Position numbers and translations under genes: made by a program. From Nitrospira defluvii (GTDB taxonomy: Bacteria; Nitrospirota; Nitrospiria; Nitrospirales; Nitrospiraceae), in assembly GCA_011525625.1 (NCBI GenBank), contig WYAX01000020.1:1-64000 (forward strand): DNA of 64,000 bases, in the 5' to 3' direction. Under the pieces are notes generated by a model, which was given only the letters and a program-made list of their open reading frames with translations, had not been told where the DNA came from and made no database searches. How positions within the stretch are numbered: the stretch's first letter is position 1; each line of letters begins with the position of its first letter. Below, in pieces: positions 42,760-51,078 of this stretch.

Positions 42760-43131
42760 ATGCCATCGGTCTTGATTGTCGACGACGAAGAAGCGATTCG
42801 CCAGCTCATCCGCAACACGCTGGAACAGGCGGGGTATCAGGTTCAAGAAGCAGCGAATGGAAAACAGGGCTTATCGCAATACCGCGAGTCGCCTGCGGAT
42901 CTCGTGATTATGGATATTCTCATGCCGGATCAAGACGGCTTGGAAAGCATTCTGACCTTACGTCGTGAATTCCCGAATGCGAAGATCATGGCCATCACCG
43001 GCGGTAGCGACATGATCGGCATTTTAAACTTCCTGGATGTGGCCCGTATGCTCGGCGCCCGCCGTACGCTCCAGAAGCCCTTCGAAATGCAGCAGCTACT
43101 GGACGCCGTTCAAACCGAGATTGCCGGCTGA
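42760..43131 (+). CDS. Single-domain response regulator (CheY-like)
   Basis: A 123-residue receiver domain without output domain. It has the acidic pair in VLIVDDEEAIRQLI, the phospho-acceptor Asp in DLVIMDILMPDQDG, Thr in IMAITGG and Lys in TLQKPFEM. It is next to the kinase-like protein at 41060 and may accept or donate phosphate to its His, or be phosphorylated by another kinase. Confidence 0.93.
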   Translation: MPSVLIVDDEEAIRQLIRNTLEQAGYQVQEAANGKQGLSQYRESPADLVIMDILMPDQDGLESILTLRREFPNAKIMAITGGSDMIGILNFLDVARMLGARRTLQKPFEMQQLLDAVQTEIAG

Positions 43132-43251
43132 CCGTTGGACGGGGCAGCGGATTCATCACGTCACCCACGTCACCAGATTGACTTCCTGCCAAGCGATCCG
43201 CACACTACGCGCACTTTCGTGCCCCATTCATACGACCAAGAGACCGGAAGA

Positions 43252-43680
43252 ATGGCCTGGTGGACGCCTCAATTACACGCGGTGCTCGGCGGCATTGTCA
43301 TCGCCATCGGCATCGTCGTCATGTGGGAGCAAGCCGTTCTGCTCTGGGCACTGCTTGTCGGCACCATCGCCACCGCCTTTCTCCTCTGGAAGGGACGGAG
43401 CATCGGAACCGTCTGGGCATGGACCACCTTGGGACTCGGCGCGGAAAGCATGACATGGCCGATCGTGACCATGGTGCAGATGCGGATGGGAGGCAGTCAG
43501 CCGACCGAGGAACAGATGGGCGCCATCCTGAACGCTGTTATCTTCGGACTGTTCACCTCGGTCTTCTGGGTCACCTTCGCCTTCGGCCTCTTTAAGCGCC
43601 TCAAGGAGCAACAGACGCCCCCAGCCCCCGCGATAGCGTCCCCCCCGAACCGGAACAAAAAAAATCGGACACGGTCCTAA
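43252..43680 (+). CDS. Small membrane protein, unknown
   Basis: A 142-residue protein with about four hydrophobic segments: LHAVLGGIVIAIGIVVMW, AVLLWALLVGTIATAFLLW, VWAWTTLGLGAESMTWPIV and AVIFGLFTSVFWVTFAFGLF. The C-terminus is Pro-rich and basic. I do not recognise a family. ATG 43252 has GGAAGA upstream and begins just before the first segment. The stop lies 6 bp from the end of the convergent priA. Confidence 0.6.
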   Translation: MAWWTPQLHAVLGGIVIAIGIVVMWEQAVLLWALLVGTIATAFLLWKGRSIGTVWAWTTLGLGAESMTWPIVTMVQMRMGGSQPTEEQMGAILNAVIFGLFTSVFWVTFAFGLFKRLKEQQTPPAPAIASPPNRNKKNRTRS

Positions 43681-43686
43681 TCGGCA

Positions 43687-46050
43687 TCACGCCATCGAAA
43701 CCGGATCTACATCAATATCGAACCGGAGCCCACCCCGGCGCGACTCCCGCTCCAGCTCCTCACGAGTTCGCAAGACCGCAGCCGTTCCGACCTCGGACGC
43801 ATCGGATTTCACGAGGATCTGCCAACAGTATCGATTGCGGACCATGGCATGGGGCGCCGGGGAGGGGCCGAGAATGAAAGGCTGGCGCGACTCCCCCGCC
43901 ACACCGGCGGAGCCTCCTGGCCGGGACACGCCATGACCGCCACTGAGAGGTGCGCCCTGGGCAGAGAAGACTTGCCCTCGTAACAGCGCCACCCAGCGAT
44001 GAGCAGCCCGCGCCACCGCCGGCTCTGCTGTCCCGGACACATCCAACCGAATCAGTGATGTCCAGGGCGGATACTGGAGCAGTTGCCGAAAGGCCTGTTC
44101 TTGCGCCACGAACATTTCCTCATTCCCGGACGCAAGCGCCAGAATCGCGTGGTGATCGGGGAGCCGAGTCTGCACAAGTAGGCGGCCGCCGGCGGCCGCC
44201 GGAAGGGCCAAGGCAGCTGCATCCACCAGACCGTGATACATCCGTTCCGCTGAACGGAAATCAGGCACGTGCAATCCGGCATCGGCGTCCGGAACGGCCA
44301 CGAAGGCAGCCCTCGCCGGCAACGCCAACCGGAACAACATCTGGGTGCCGATCACGATATCGAGTTCGCCCGCATCCATCAGCCGGCTGACTGCCCGAGC
44401 GTCACCCGGTCGTCGGATCGTCTCGCCATCCACGCGCCCCACACGGGCCATGGGGAACATCCGCCGAACCGCCTCTTCGATCCGTTCCGTGCCGGCCCCA
44501 ACAGGTTCCAGTTTCAAGGATTGGCACCGAGGACACTGCTCCGGGACAGGCTTGGAGCGTCCGCAGTAGTGACACCGCACCTGGTTGCTGCGCCTGAAAA
44601 AGGTCAGTGCAACGCTGCACACATCGCATTGCGGGTTCACTCCGCAATCCGCGCAATGCAGCACACTCGCAAATCCTTTACGATTGAGAAACAGTATCGC
44701 CAACGATCGCCGCTGCAGAGCATCGCGAATCCCTTCGCACAAGTCCGGCGTGAGCACCGTTCCGGCAGAGGAGTCTCTGCCGTACGCCTTCAGGTCGATC
44801 ACCTGAATCTTGGGACCCTGTGTGGGGTTGCGGTACACACAGGCCATCATCAGGCCCTGCTGAACTGCCGCCCAACTTTCCAGCGAGGGATGGTTCGACG
44901 CCAGTACTAACACCGCGTTCTCGCGACGGGCCCGTTCGTGCGCGACCTCTCGAGCATGGTAACGCGGCACCTGTTCCTCCTTGAGGGACGTATCATCCTC
45001 TCCTTCCACCCACACCAGTCCGAGTCGGTCGATCGGAGCAAATGCGGCCATGCGGGTGCCGATCACGATCGTAGACGACGCCCCTCGGGCCTCATACCAC
45101 GCCGCCTCGCGCTCCTTCACAGGGAGGCTGCTGTGCAGGAGCGTCGCCTGCTCGCCGGCCGCCGCAAAGAGTCCGGCCAATCGATCGGCATTTTCGACGT
45201 CCCCCGTGATGACCAGAACTCGCCGACCGCGGCGAAGCGTGGCTTGCGCAGCCTGCACAAGACACCAGTGACGAGTAGCACGTTCCCCTTCAAGCAAAAG
45301 AGCCGCATACCCGTCCGCCGCCACCTGCTTGTCGATCATCATCAGCCACGACTGGGCTTCCGCCGGCGGGGGCGGTGAAGCCTCACCGGCTTCTCCAATC
45401 GGAAGGGCAGACGCCGTGGTTAGCGCATGTGCCTTTCCCCTGCGAGTCCGCTTCGGAGCGGCCGCCTCATCACGCTGCTCCACCAACCCGCGTTTGATCA
45501 GCGCCCGCAATGCCGGCATTGCACCGGACTTCTCGCCCCGCAGGAGCGTGCTCTCCATGATGCCGTTCGGACGTCGACGAAGCCGTGCAAGGAGCCGCAG
45601 CTCGGCCTCGCCCATCCCATCACGTGAGGAGGGCTCGGCCAGGCCTTGTGCCGTGAGCAGATATCGAGTGTGAGGCCGACGAGGCTGATCGACAGGTGGC
45701 AACACGAGTTTGATGCATTGCCCCCAAGGTGCGGCATATCGTTCCGCAACCCAGCGGCTCAATTCAACCTGAGCAGGTGTCAGCACATGGTCTCGAGAGG
45801 TCTCCCCGCACGAACGCAGCGATTTGAGTCCTGCCTCCGGTGCTCCTGACGGTGGCCGGTGATGAAGCGCAATGACCAGCCCTTGCAGATCCTGCGTCCC
45901 AAAGGGCACGAGCACAGACTGACCGATGACGATGCGTCCCCGGAGTTCCGCCGGGACAACATAGGTAAACGATCGGTGCAGTCGACGAGGCAACACCACA
46001 TCGACATAGCCGGGGAGAGGTGCAGCCGCCTGCACAGGTTGGTCTCGCAT
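43687..46050 (-). CDS. priA: Primosomal protein N' with degenerate helicase motifs
   Basis: PriA restarts replication at stalled forks by binding the fork and loading the primosome. The 787-residue protein has the N-terminal DNA-binding domain (YVDVVLPRRLHRSFTYVVP) and an intact Zn module (CADCGVNPQCDVC ... CHYCG ... CPRC). The helicase core is altered: the Walker A position reads LEGERATRHW (residues 253-262) with no GSGKT, Walker B reads VEGEDD in place of DEEHD, and the GSATPS motif reads ASNHPS. Other segments (GTRMAAFAPIDRLGLV, RYHAREVA) are kept. It is probably not an active ATPase. Start MRDQPVQ at 46050. Confidence 0.9.
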   Translation of the reverse strand: MRDQPVQAAAPLPGYVDVVLPRRLHRSFTYVVPAELRGRIVIGQSVLVPFGTQDLQGLVIALHHRPPSGAPEAGLKSLRSCGETSRDHVLTPAQVELSRWVAERYAAPWGQCIKLVLPPVDQPRRPHTRYLLTAQGLAEPSSRDGMGEAELRLLARLRRRPNGIMESTLLRGEKSGAMPALRALIKRGLVEQRDEAAAPKRTRRGKAHALTTASALPIGEAGEASPPPPAEAQSWLMMIDKQVAADGYAALLLEGERATRHWCLVQAAQATLRRGRRVLVITGDVENADRLAGLFAAAGEQATLLHSSLPVKEREAAWYEARGASSTIVIGTRMAAFAPIDRLGLVWVEGEDDTSLKEEQVPRYHAREVAHERARRENAVLVLASNHPSLESWAAVQQGLMMACVYRNPTQGPKIQVIDLKAYGRDSSAGTVLTPDLCEGIRDALQRRSLAILFLNRKGFASVLHCADCGVNPQCDVCSVALTFFRRSNQVRCHYCGRSKPVPEQCPRCQSLKLEPVGAGTERIEEAVRRMFPMARVGRVDGETIRRPGDARAVSRLMDAGELDIVIGTQMLFRLALPARAAFVAVPDADAGLHVPDFRSAERMYHGLVDAAALALPAAAGGRLLVQTRLPDHHAILALASGNEEMFVAQEQAFRQLLQYPPWTSLIRLDVSGTAEPAVARAAHRWVALLRGQVFSAQGAPLSGGHGVSRPGGSAGVAGESRQPFILGPSPAPHAMVRNRYCWQILVKSDASEVGTAAVLRTREELERESRRGGLRFDIDVDPVSMA

Positions 46051-46177
46051 GCGGCATTCTAACAACAGCGGACTGGAGCAACAATGACAGTCGACCAAGG
46101 AATCGGGTAGGGAGAGACAATGGGAAAGGACAACGCGGCGAGCGGCTTACATGAGGCAAGCCGGCCGCCGTTAGGGA

Positions 46178-47728
46178 CTATGAACCTGAAGTGGGTGGAG
46201 GCGTGCCTGCATCCGCAGGCGTAACCGGGACGATGACATCCGGGACCGCAGGCGCTCGATCAGCCGGCACCTCGGACGAAGTCGCCACAGGCTGAATGGC
46301 AGATGCGGCTGGTAGGCCATCGCCGGTGGCGAATGCCGAGCCCAGTTGATTGTCGCTATACTGCGCCGGCCCCGCCTCTCCTTCGGTGACGGGCACCTTC
46401 ACCGATTGAGGCAGTGCGCCGCTTTCCGGCGACTCGAGCACGATTTCAATGCGGCGATTTTTCTTTCTTCCGGCCTCGGTACCGTTGCTCGCAACCGGTC
46501 GGCTCGCCCCATACCCTACCGCCGACAGTTTTGCGGAATCCATTCCGCCCTTTTCGACCAAATAGCGTACGATTTCCCCCGCTCGTGCTTTGGATAACTC
46601 CCAGTTCGTAGGAAAGGCCCCCTTCAACGACGGTCCGATCTCCATATTGTCGGAATGACCTTCAACACGCACCTGCTGGGAGCCTGCCGCAGTCGTCAAA
46701 TATTCCGCCACCTGTTCCAGGATAGGCATACCCGCGGACTTGATCTTCACCTCACCCGACTCATATTCCAACTGATCAGCCAAATCATCAAGATTCAACC
46801 GTATTCCACCGCGCAGGCGTTCGTCACCCGCCTTGTTCGCGGCCCGAGGCTCCTGCTGAGCGGAGGCGGTGGAGTGGCTGTTCGCAACCGTGACCGGTTG
46901 GAACGTTGCGGCAGGAAGGTCCTCTTCCCTCTGGTCCGATTGCAGCGCCTGTTGGACAGGTGACACATGTTTGGGGCGAAGGCGGTCGCCGATGAGGACC
47001 CGGGCCACAGCTTTCGATATGACCGCAGCGGCGGTATGAGCCTCGGTAGAAAGGACTTTGACCTCGCCCATCTTTCGTTCAGGAAGACCGCCGCCCGTGC
47101 GGAACACTTCAAGGCAATCTCCGGCGTGCAGACCGTCAGCCTGGCCTTTATCGAGATAGACGATGTTGCCTTGGGCCACGAGAGACATGTGCTTGTCGGA
47201 CTGCAATTCAACGATCATGGCCTCGACATCACTGCCGGTTGAGGCCGACTCAACGATCTCCTCGGCGGCAGGAGGCGTAAACCGCGCGACCGGATCACCG
47301 GTTGAGATCGGCGCGTACGAGCGCACGACTTGCACACCGACCAGCAGCGGATCGACCTGAACCACCTTGACCACACCCACCCGGTTGATGACATAACCGA
47401 GATACTGCTTGGTAATGGGATGAAACACCTTGCGAGCCCGCCGATATACCGTATAGAGGTCCCCAAGAGCCGCCTCGCCGGGCTTATTCAATTTGAGATA
47501 GAGCCTGTCAGTCCCCGACCAGCCCAACATCATGCGGTTGCCCGCCAATTGATTGTCACCAGTAATCGCATTGACCACGCCTTCCACGGGCATGTCCTGT
47601 CGAATCGACCCGGCCGCATAGGTCAGCGCGGCTTGGCCCAAGCGTACGCTTTGGGCCTCCTGGGCATAAATGGGAGCGGCTGTGTTGGCCATGAGAATGC
47701 AGGACAGGATGGTCAGGCTGGCGCGCAT
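46178..47728 (-). CDS. Exported OmpA-domain protein
   Basis: A 516-residue protein with a cleavable signal peptide (MRASLTILSCILMANTAAPIYA). Residues about 25-260 are an unrecognised region with SH3-like features (GNIVYLDKGQADGLHAGDCL). A low-complexity linker leads to an OmpA domain (about 320-430) with VRVEGHSDNMEIGPSLKG and the peptidoglycan-binding GRKKNRRIEIVLE. An Ala/Pro/Val-rich tail follows. ATG 47728 is chosen because AGGA lies 8 bp upstream; an in-frame ATG at 47743 is an alternative. Confidence 0.85.
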   Translation of the reverse strand: MRASLTILSCILMANTAAPIYAQEAQSVRLGQAALTYAAGSIRQDMPVEGVVNAITGDNQLAGNRMMLGWSGTDRLYLKLNKPGEAALGDLYTVYRRARKVFHPITKQYLGYVINRVGVVKVVQVDPLLVGVQVVRSYAPISTGDPVARFTPPAAEEIVESASTGSDVEAMIVELQSDKHMSLVAQGNIVYLDKGQADGLHAGDCLEVFRTGGGLPERKMGEVKVLSTEAHTAAAVISKAVARVLIGDRLRPKHVSPVQQALQSDQREEDLPAATFQPVTVANSHSTASAQQEPRAANKAGDERLRGGIRLNLDDLADQLEYESGEVKIKSAGMPILEQVAEYLTTAAGSQQVRVEGHSDNMEIGPSLKGAFPTNWELSKARAGEIVRYLVEKGGMDSAKLSAVGYGASRPVASNGTEAGRKKNRRIEIVLESPESGALPQSVKVPVTEGEAGPAQYSDNQLGSAFATGDGLPAASAIQPVATSSEVPADRAPAVPDVIVPVTPADAGTPPPTSGS

Positions 47729-47776
47729 AGATAATATCCTCATCTTACTCACACTTTAGGAGGGTTGCCTGTAGCA

Positions 47777-47804
47777 AACTTAGCAAAGAGCGGGGGGTTG
47801 TCAA
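47777..47804 (-). promoter_or_regulatory. Possible promoter for the OmpA gene
   Basis: On the minus strand TTGACA (47804-47799) is an exact -35; the -10 candidate TAAGTT (47782-47777) at 16 bp is weaker. The start would be about 40 nt before the ATG at 47728. Confidence 0.45.
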
Positions 47805-48306
47805 GAGGCAGGACGGTGCCTTGTGGTTTGATTCAGCTCGCGGTGGATGTTATCGTGAGCCGGCCGTTGGAACCACTTTACAAATTGAGCTACCTGAGAC
47901 ACCACATGGGCACCGAGATCCGTCGCATCAATACCCAAGTCCCACGCAGAACAAAAGTGCAACCCGCGACGCCCATGGAATCGGAGTGGGACATCAGCAC
48001 CGGAATTCCACCGAACGGATTGCGAACGCCGGCCAATAAAATGATCGCCGCCACAGGGAAGAGTCCGGCTTCGACGCGCGACAGCTCGGATTCGCATGAG
48101 GAGGTTGCAAGGAAACCCGATTTATAATCACCTCCGATGATCATCTCTCTCCTGCCTCCTAACTGCTCGACAGTATTCACTTTCTAGGACTTTCGGGACA
48201 AAGGACCTAGGTCCTTTGTGCGCTTGCTATTAAAAATAACCAGGGGCTAAGATTCCGACCTCTTACAGAGCCTTAGAAGCCCTCAAACTTGTTGAGGTTC
48301 GAGTCA
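47805..48306. other. Divergent intergenic region before the nuo operon
   Basis: About 500 bp between the OmpA gene and nuoA. Open frames on both strands (for example minus strand 48097-47801) lack ribosome sites and family character; an eroded gene is possible but not shown. The main feature is the palindrome at 48198-48219. The nuo promoter must lie here, but no convincing -35/-10 pair was found. Confidence 0.45.
48198..48219. promoter_or_regulatory. Perfect 22-bp palindrome upstream of nuoA
   Basis: The half ACAAAGGACCT is followed at once by its exact reverse complement, so the site is fully symmetric with no spacer. It ends 87 bp before the nuoA ATG. No T-run follows, so an operator for a dimeric regulator is likelier than a terminator. 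Confidence 0.6.
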
Positions 48307-48690
48307 ATGGCCGGTTCCGAACTCCTCTTAGAGTACCTAAGCCGATACTTTCCCGTATTGGTCTTCGTGTTCGTTGCCCTTGCTTTCGGTGCAGGCACGT
48401 TACTGATCAGCTATTTCGTTCAACCGAAGTACCCGGAACCTGAGAAGCTATCCACGTATGAGTGCGGATCTGAACCCTTTTCCGATGCCAGAATGCCGTT
48501 TCCCGTGCGGTATTACATCTTTGCCATGCTGTTCGTCATTTTCGACGTAGAAGTGATCTTTCTGTATCCCTGGGCCATTGTCTTCAACAAAATCGGCCTC
48601 ATCGGCCTGGTGGAAATGCTGGTCTTTATCGGACTTTTCCTCGTCGCCTATGTCTATGCATGGCGAAAAGGAGCTTTGGAATGGGACTAA
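48307..48690 (+). CDS. nuoA: NADH-quinone oxidoreductase subunit A
   Basis: Membrane subunit of complex I with three helices that helps shape the quinone site. The 127-residue protein has the family block [20 protein letters not shown] and [19 protein letters not shown], including conserved acidic residues. ATG 48307 is chosen over an upstream TTG at 48289. It overlaps nuoB by 10 bp. Confidence 0.96.
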   Translation: MAGSELLLEYLSRYFPVLVFVFVALAFGAGTLLISYFVQPKYPEPEKLSTYECGSEPFSDARMPFPVRYYIFAMLFVIFDVEVIFLYPWAIVFNKIGLIGLVEMLVFIGLFLVAYVYAWRKGALEWD

Positions 48691-49208
48691 TTCAACTGGG
48701 CGGCCACGAGAAGGACGGCTCCCCCGACGTCATCACCCTCACGGTAGAAAAAGCCGTGAATTGGGCCAGGAAAGGGTCCTTGTGGCCCATGACATTCGGA
48801 CTCGCCTGCTGCGCTATCGAAATGATCGCGGCGGTCTCATCCCGGTATGACATGGATCGCTATGGAGCAGGGGTCTTCCGAGCTTCCCCCCGCCAATCGG
48901 ACCTGATGATCGTCGCGGGAACGGTGTGCCGCCGGATGGCCCCGGTGATCCGAAAAATCTACGACCAAATGCCCGAACCAAAGTACGTGATTGCCATGGG
49001 CTCTTGCGCCACCTCGGGAAACATCTACGACAGTTATAGTGTGGTGCAGGGAGTCGATCGATTCGTGCCGGTCGATATTTATGTGCCCGGATGTCCGCCG
49101 ACTCCTGAAGCTCTATTCGATGGCATCCTGAAATTGCAGGAGCGCATCATGCAAAAGCGTGTGTTCCTCTCGCAACCGAAGGAAGTCAAGGACGCACTGA
49201 AGGTCTAA
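48681..49208 (+). CDS. nuoB: NADH-quinone oxidoreductase subunit B
   Basis: Carries cluster N2, the last electron donor to quinone. Ligands are visible: the adjacent Cys pair in GLACCAIEM, Cys in MGSCATSG and Cys in [13 protein letters not shown] 48681 has AAAGGAG 7 bp upstream, giving 175 residues, the family's usual size. Confidence 0.97.
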   Translation: MGLIQLGGHEKDGSPDVITLTVEKAVNWARKGSLWPMTFGLACCAIEMIAAVSSRYDMDRYGAGVFRASPRQSDLMIVAGTVCRRMAPVIRKIYDQMPEPKYVIAMGSCATSGNIYDSYSVVQGVDRFVPVDIYVPGCPPTPEALFDGILKLQERIMQKRVFLSQPKEVKDALKV

Positions 49209-49226
49209 CGGACAGAAGCCGACCTC

Positions 49227-49724
49227 ATGAATCACCTAACAAAACGCATCGAGGATACCTTTCCCGGCGCCTGCACAAAAGTGGTGGAGTGGCGCGGAGA
49301 CCTCGCCGTCACGGTGAAGCCAGAGACTCTGCGGGATGTGGCCCGGTTTCTGCGAGACGATCCCGCCATGCGATTCGATTATATCGTCCATGTCAGCTCA
49401 GTCGATTGGCCTGACGATGAAGAACGGTTTGAAGTCGTATACGAAGTCTATTCAATTCGCACGCGACAACGGATCCGTCTGAAAACTCGGGTGCCTGAAT
49501 CAGACTGTATTGTTGATTCCCTGACCGATATTTGGAAGGGCGCCGACTTCATGGAGCGCGAGGTCTACGACATGATGGGTATCCGGTTCCGGAACCATCC
49601 CGATCTTCGCCGCATTCTTATGCCGGACGAATACGACGAAGGTTATCCGCTGCGCAAAGACTTTCCGCTCCGTGGAAAGGGCTGGCGTGACACGTTCGAA
49701 TTTTTAGATGAACCGACCCGGTAA
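49227..49724 (+). CDS. nuoC: NADH-quinone oxidoreductase subunit C
   Basis: Peripheral-arm subunit of 165 residues, separate from NuoD. It has the typical block FDYIVHVSSVDWPDDEERFE and the C-terminal signature AVFMEREVYDMMGIRF-like KGADFMEREVYDMMGIRFRN (start at K). It ends near PLRGKGWRDTFEF. It sits between nuoB and nuoD with short gaps. Confidence 0.95.
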   Translation: MNHLTKRIEDTFPGACTKVVEWRGDLAVTVKPETLRDVARFLRDDPAMRFDYIVHVSSVDWPDDEERFEVVYEVYSIRTRQRIRLKTRVPESDCIVDSLTDIWKGADFMEREVYDMMGIRFRNHPDLRRILMPDEYDEGYPLRKDFPLRGKGWRDTFEFLDEPTR

Positions 49725-49753
49725 CGACAGCCTGGTAGGACGATTACACGATC

Positions 49754-51001
49754 ATGGCGCAGTTCGAAGATCAACGAACAACCGTTTATAAAGTCGATCC
49801 CGAACATCCGGAGAGCGAGACGCTCCCGACACTGAGGACCGAAGAACTCCTCCTCAACATGGGACCGCAACATCCGAGCACGCACGGGGTGCTGAAAGTC
49901 ATCCTTGAGTTGGAAGGTGAGCGGCTGGTCAAATCAACCCCGGTCATGGGCTTTCTCCATCGAGGAGTAGAAAAACTAGCCGAGGAGGGAACCTATCATC
50001 AATTCATCCCGCACACTGATCGCCTCGACTATGTGTGCGCGATGTATAACAACTTCGCTTACTGCAGGGCGGTTGAAAAATTGATGAACATCACGGTACC
50101 GGACCGAGCCGAGTATCTGCGCACCATCGTGGCGGAGGTTCAGCGCATCATCGGCCATCAGTTCTGGCTGGGCACTCAGGCACTCGACATTGGGGCGATG
50201 ACTGTCTTTTTTTACTGCTTCAGAGACCGTGAAATTCTGCTGGACTGGTTTGACGAGCTGTGCGGCGCACGACTCACCACCAGCTGGTATCGCATCGGGG
50301 GCGTTGAACGGGACTTCACACCATCCTTGTTCGCCAAGTTGAAGCAATTCCTCGATTACTTCCCGCCGAAAATCGACGAGTACGTGATCTTCTTGGAGAA
50401 GAACCGCATCTGGCTCGCGCGAACCAAGGGCGTGGCCGTGATCTCGGCCGAGGACGCATTAAGCTTCGGGTTGAGCGGACCGACCCTGCGCGGCTCCGGC
50501 GTCGACTACGACCTTCGCAAATACGAACCCTATTCGGCCTATCCGAAGTGTGAATTCAGCGTCCCCGTCGGCAAGAACGGCGACACCTATGATCGGTATT
50601 GGATTCGCGTGCAGGAGATGTACGAAAGCGTCAAGATCATCCACCAGTGTCTTGAACAAATCCAGGACGGGCCGATCATGGCCGACGTGCCCAGCGTGAC
50701 CCTGCCTCCCAAAGAGCGCGTGTTCACCAACCTGGAGTCCATGATTCAGCAGTTCAAACTTTTTTCACAAGGGTTCAACGCGCCTCCCGGAGAAATCTAT
50801 TGTGGGACCGAGGCACATAAGGGCGAGTTGGGCTTTTACATCGTGAGTACGGGCGGCGGAAAGCCGTACCGACTCAAAATTCGCGCGCCGTCATTCATTC
50901 ATATGGGCGCGTTCGATCATATGTCGAAAGGCTACATGATCGCCGATGCCGTGACGATTTTCGGAACCTACGACATCGTCATGGGCGAATGTGACCGTTG
51001 A
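49754..51001 (+). CDS. nuoD: NADH-quinone oxidoreductase subunit D
   Basis: Quinone-site subunit of the peripheral arm, related to the large subunit of NiFe hydrogenases but without the metal. The 415 residues contain the quinone-site HPSTHG motif near the start (NMGPQHPSTHGVLK) and the usual C-terminus DIVMGECDR. LDYVCAMYNNFAYCRAVEKL marks the family core. Confidence 0.97.
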   Translation: MAQFEDQRTTVYKVDPEHPESETLPTLRTEELLLNMGPQHPSTHGVLKVILELEGERLVKSTPVMGFLHRGVEKLAEEGTYHQFIPHTDRLDYVCAMYNNFAYCRAVEKLMNITVPDRAEYLRTIVAEVQRIIGHQFWLGTQALDIGAMTVFFYCFRDREILLDWFDELCGARLTTSWYRIGGVERDFTPSLFAKLKQFLDYFPPKIDEYVIFLEKNRIWLARTKGVAVISAEDALSFGLSGPTLRGSGVDYDLRKYEPYSAYPKCEFSVPVGKNGDTYDRYWIRVQEMYESVKIIHQCLEQIQDGPIMADVPSVTLPPKERVFTNLESMIQQFKLFSQGFNAPPGEIYCGTEAHKGELGFYIVSTGGGKPYRLKIRAPSFIHMGAFDHMSKGYMIADAVTIFGTYDIVMGECDR

Positions 51002-51078
51002 CGCATGGAGTGATCTCACCGAATGACGACCCTGTCGTTCGAAGGATCGCCGAATCGATAAATCGTAGTTGAGGAACC

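Noticed and set aside
47765-48180. Short frames on both strands before nuoA, possibly an eroded gene
   Set aside because: No start with ribosome site and no recognised motif; two minus-strand frames could be joined only by an assumed frameshift.
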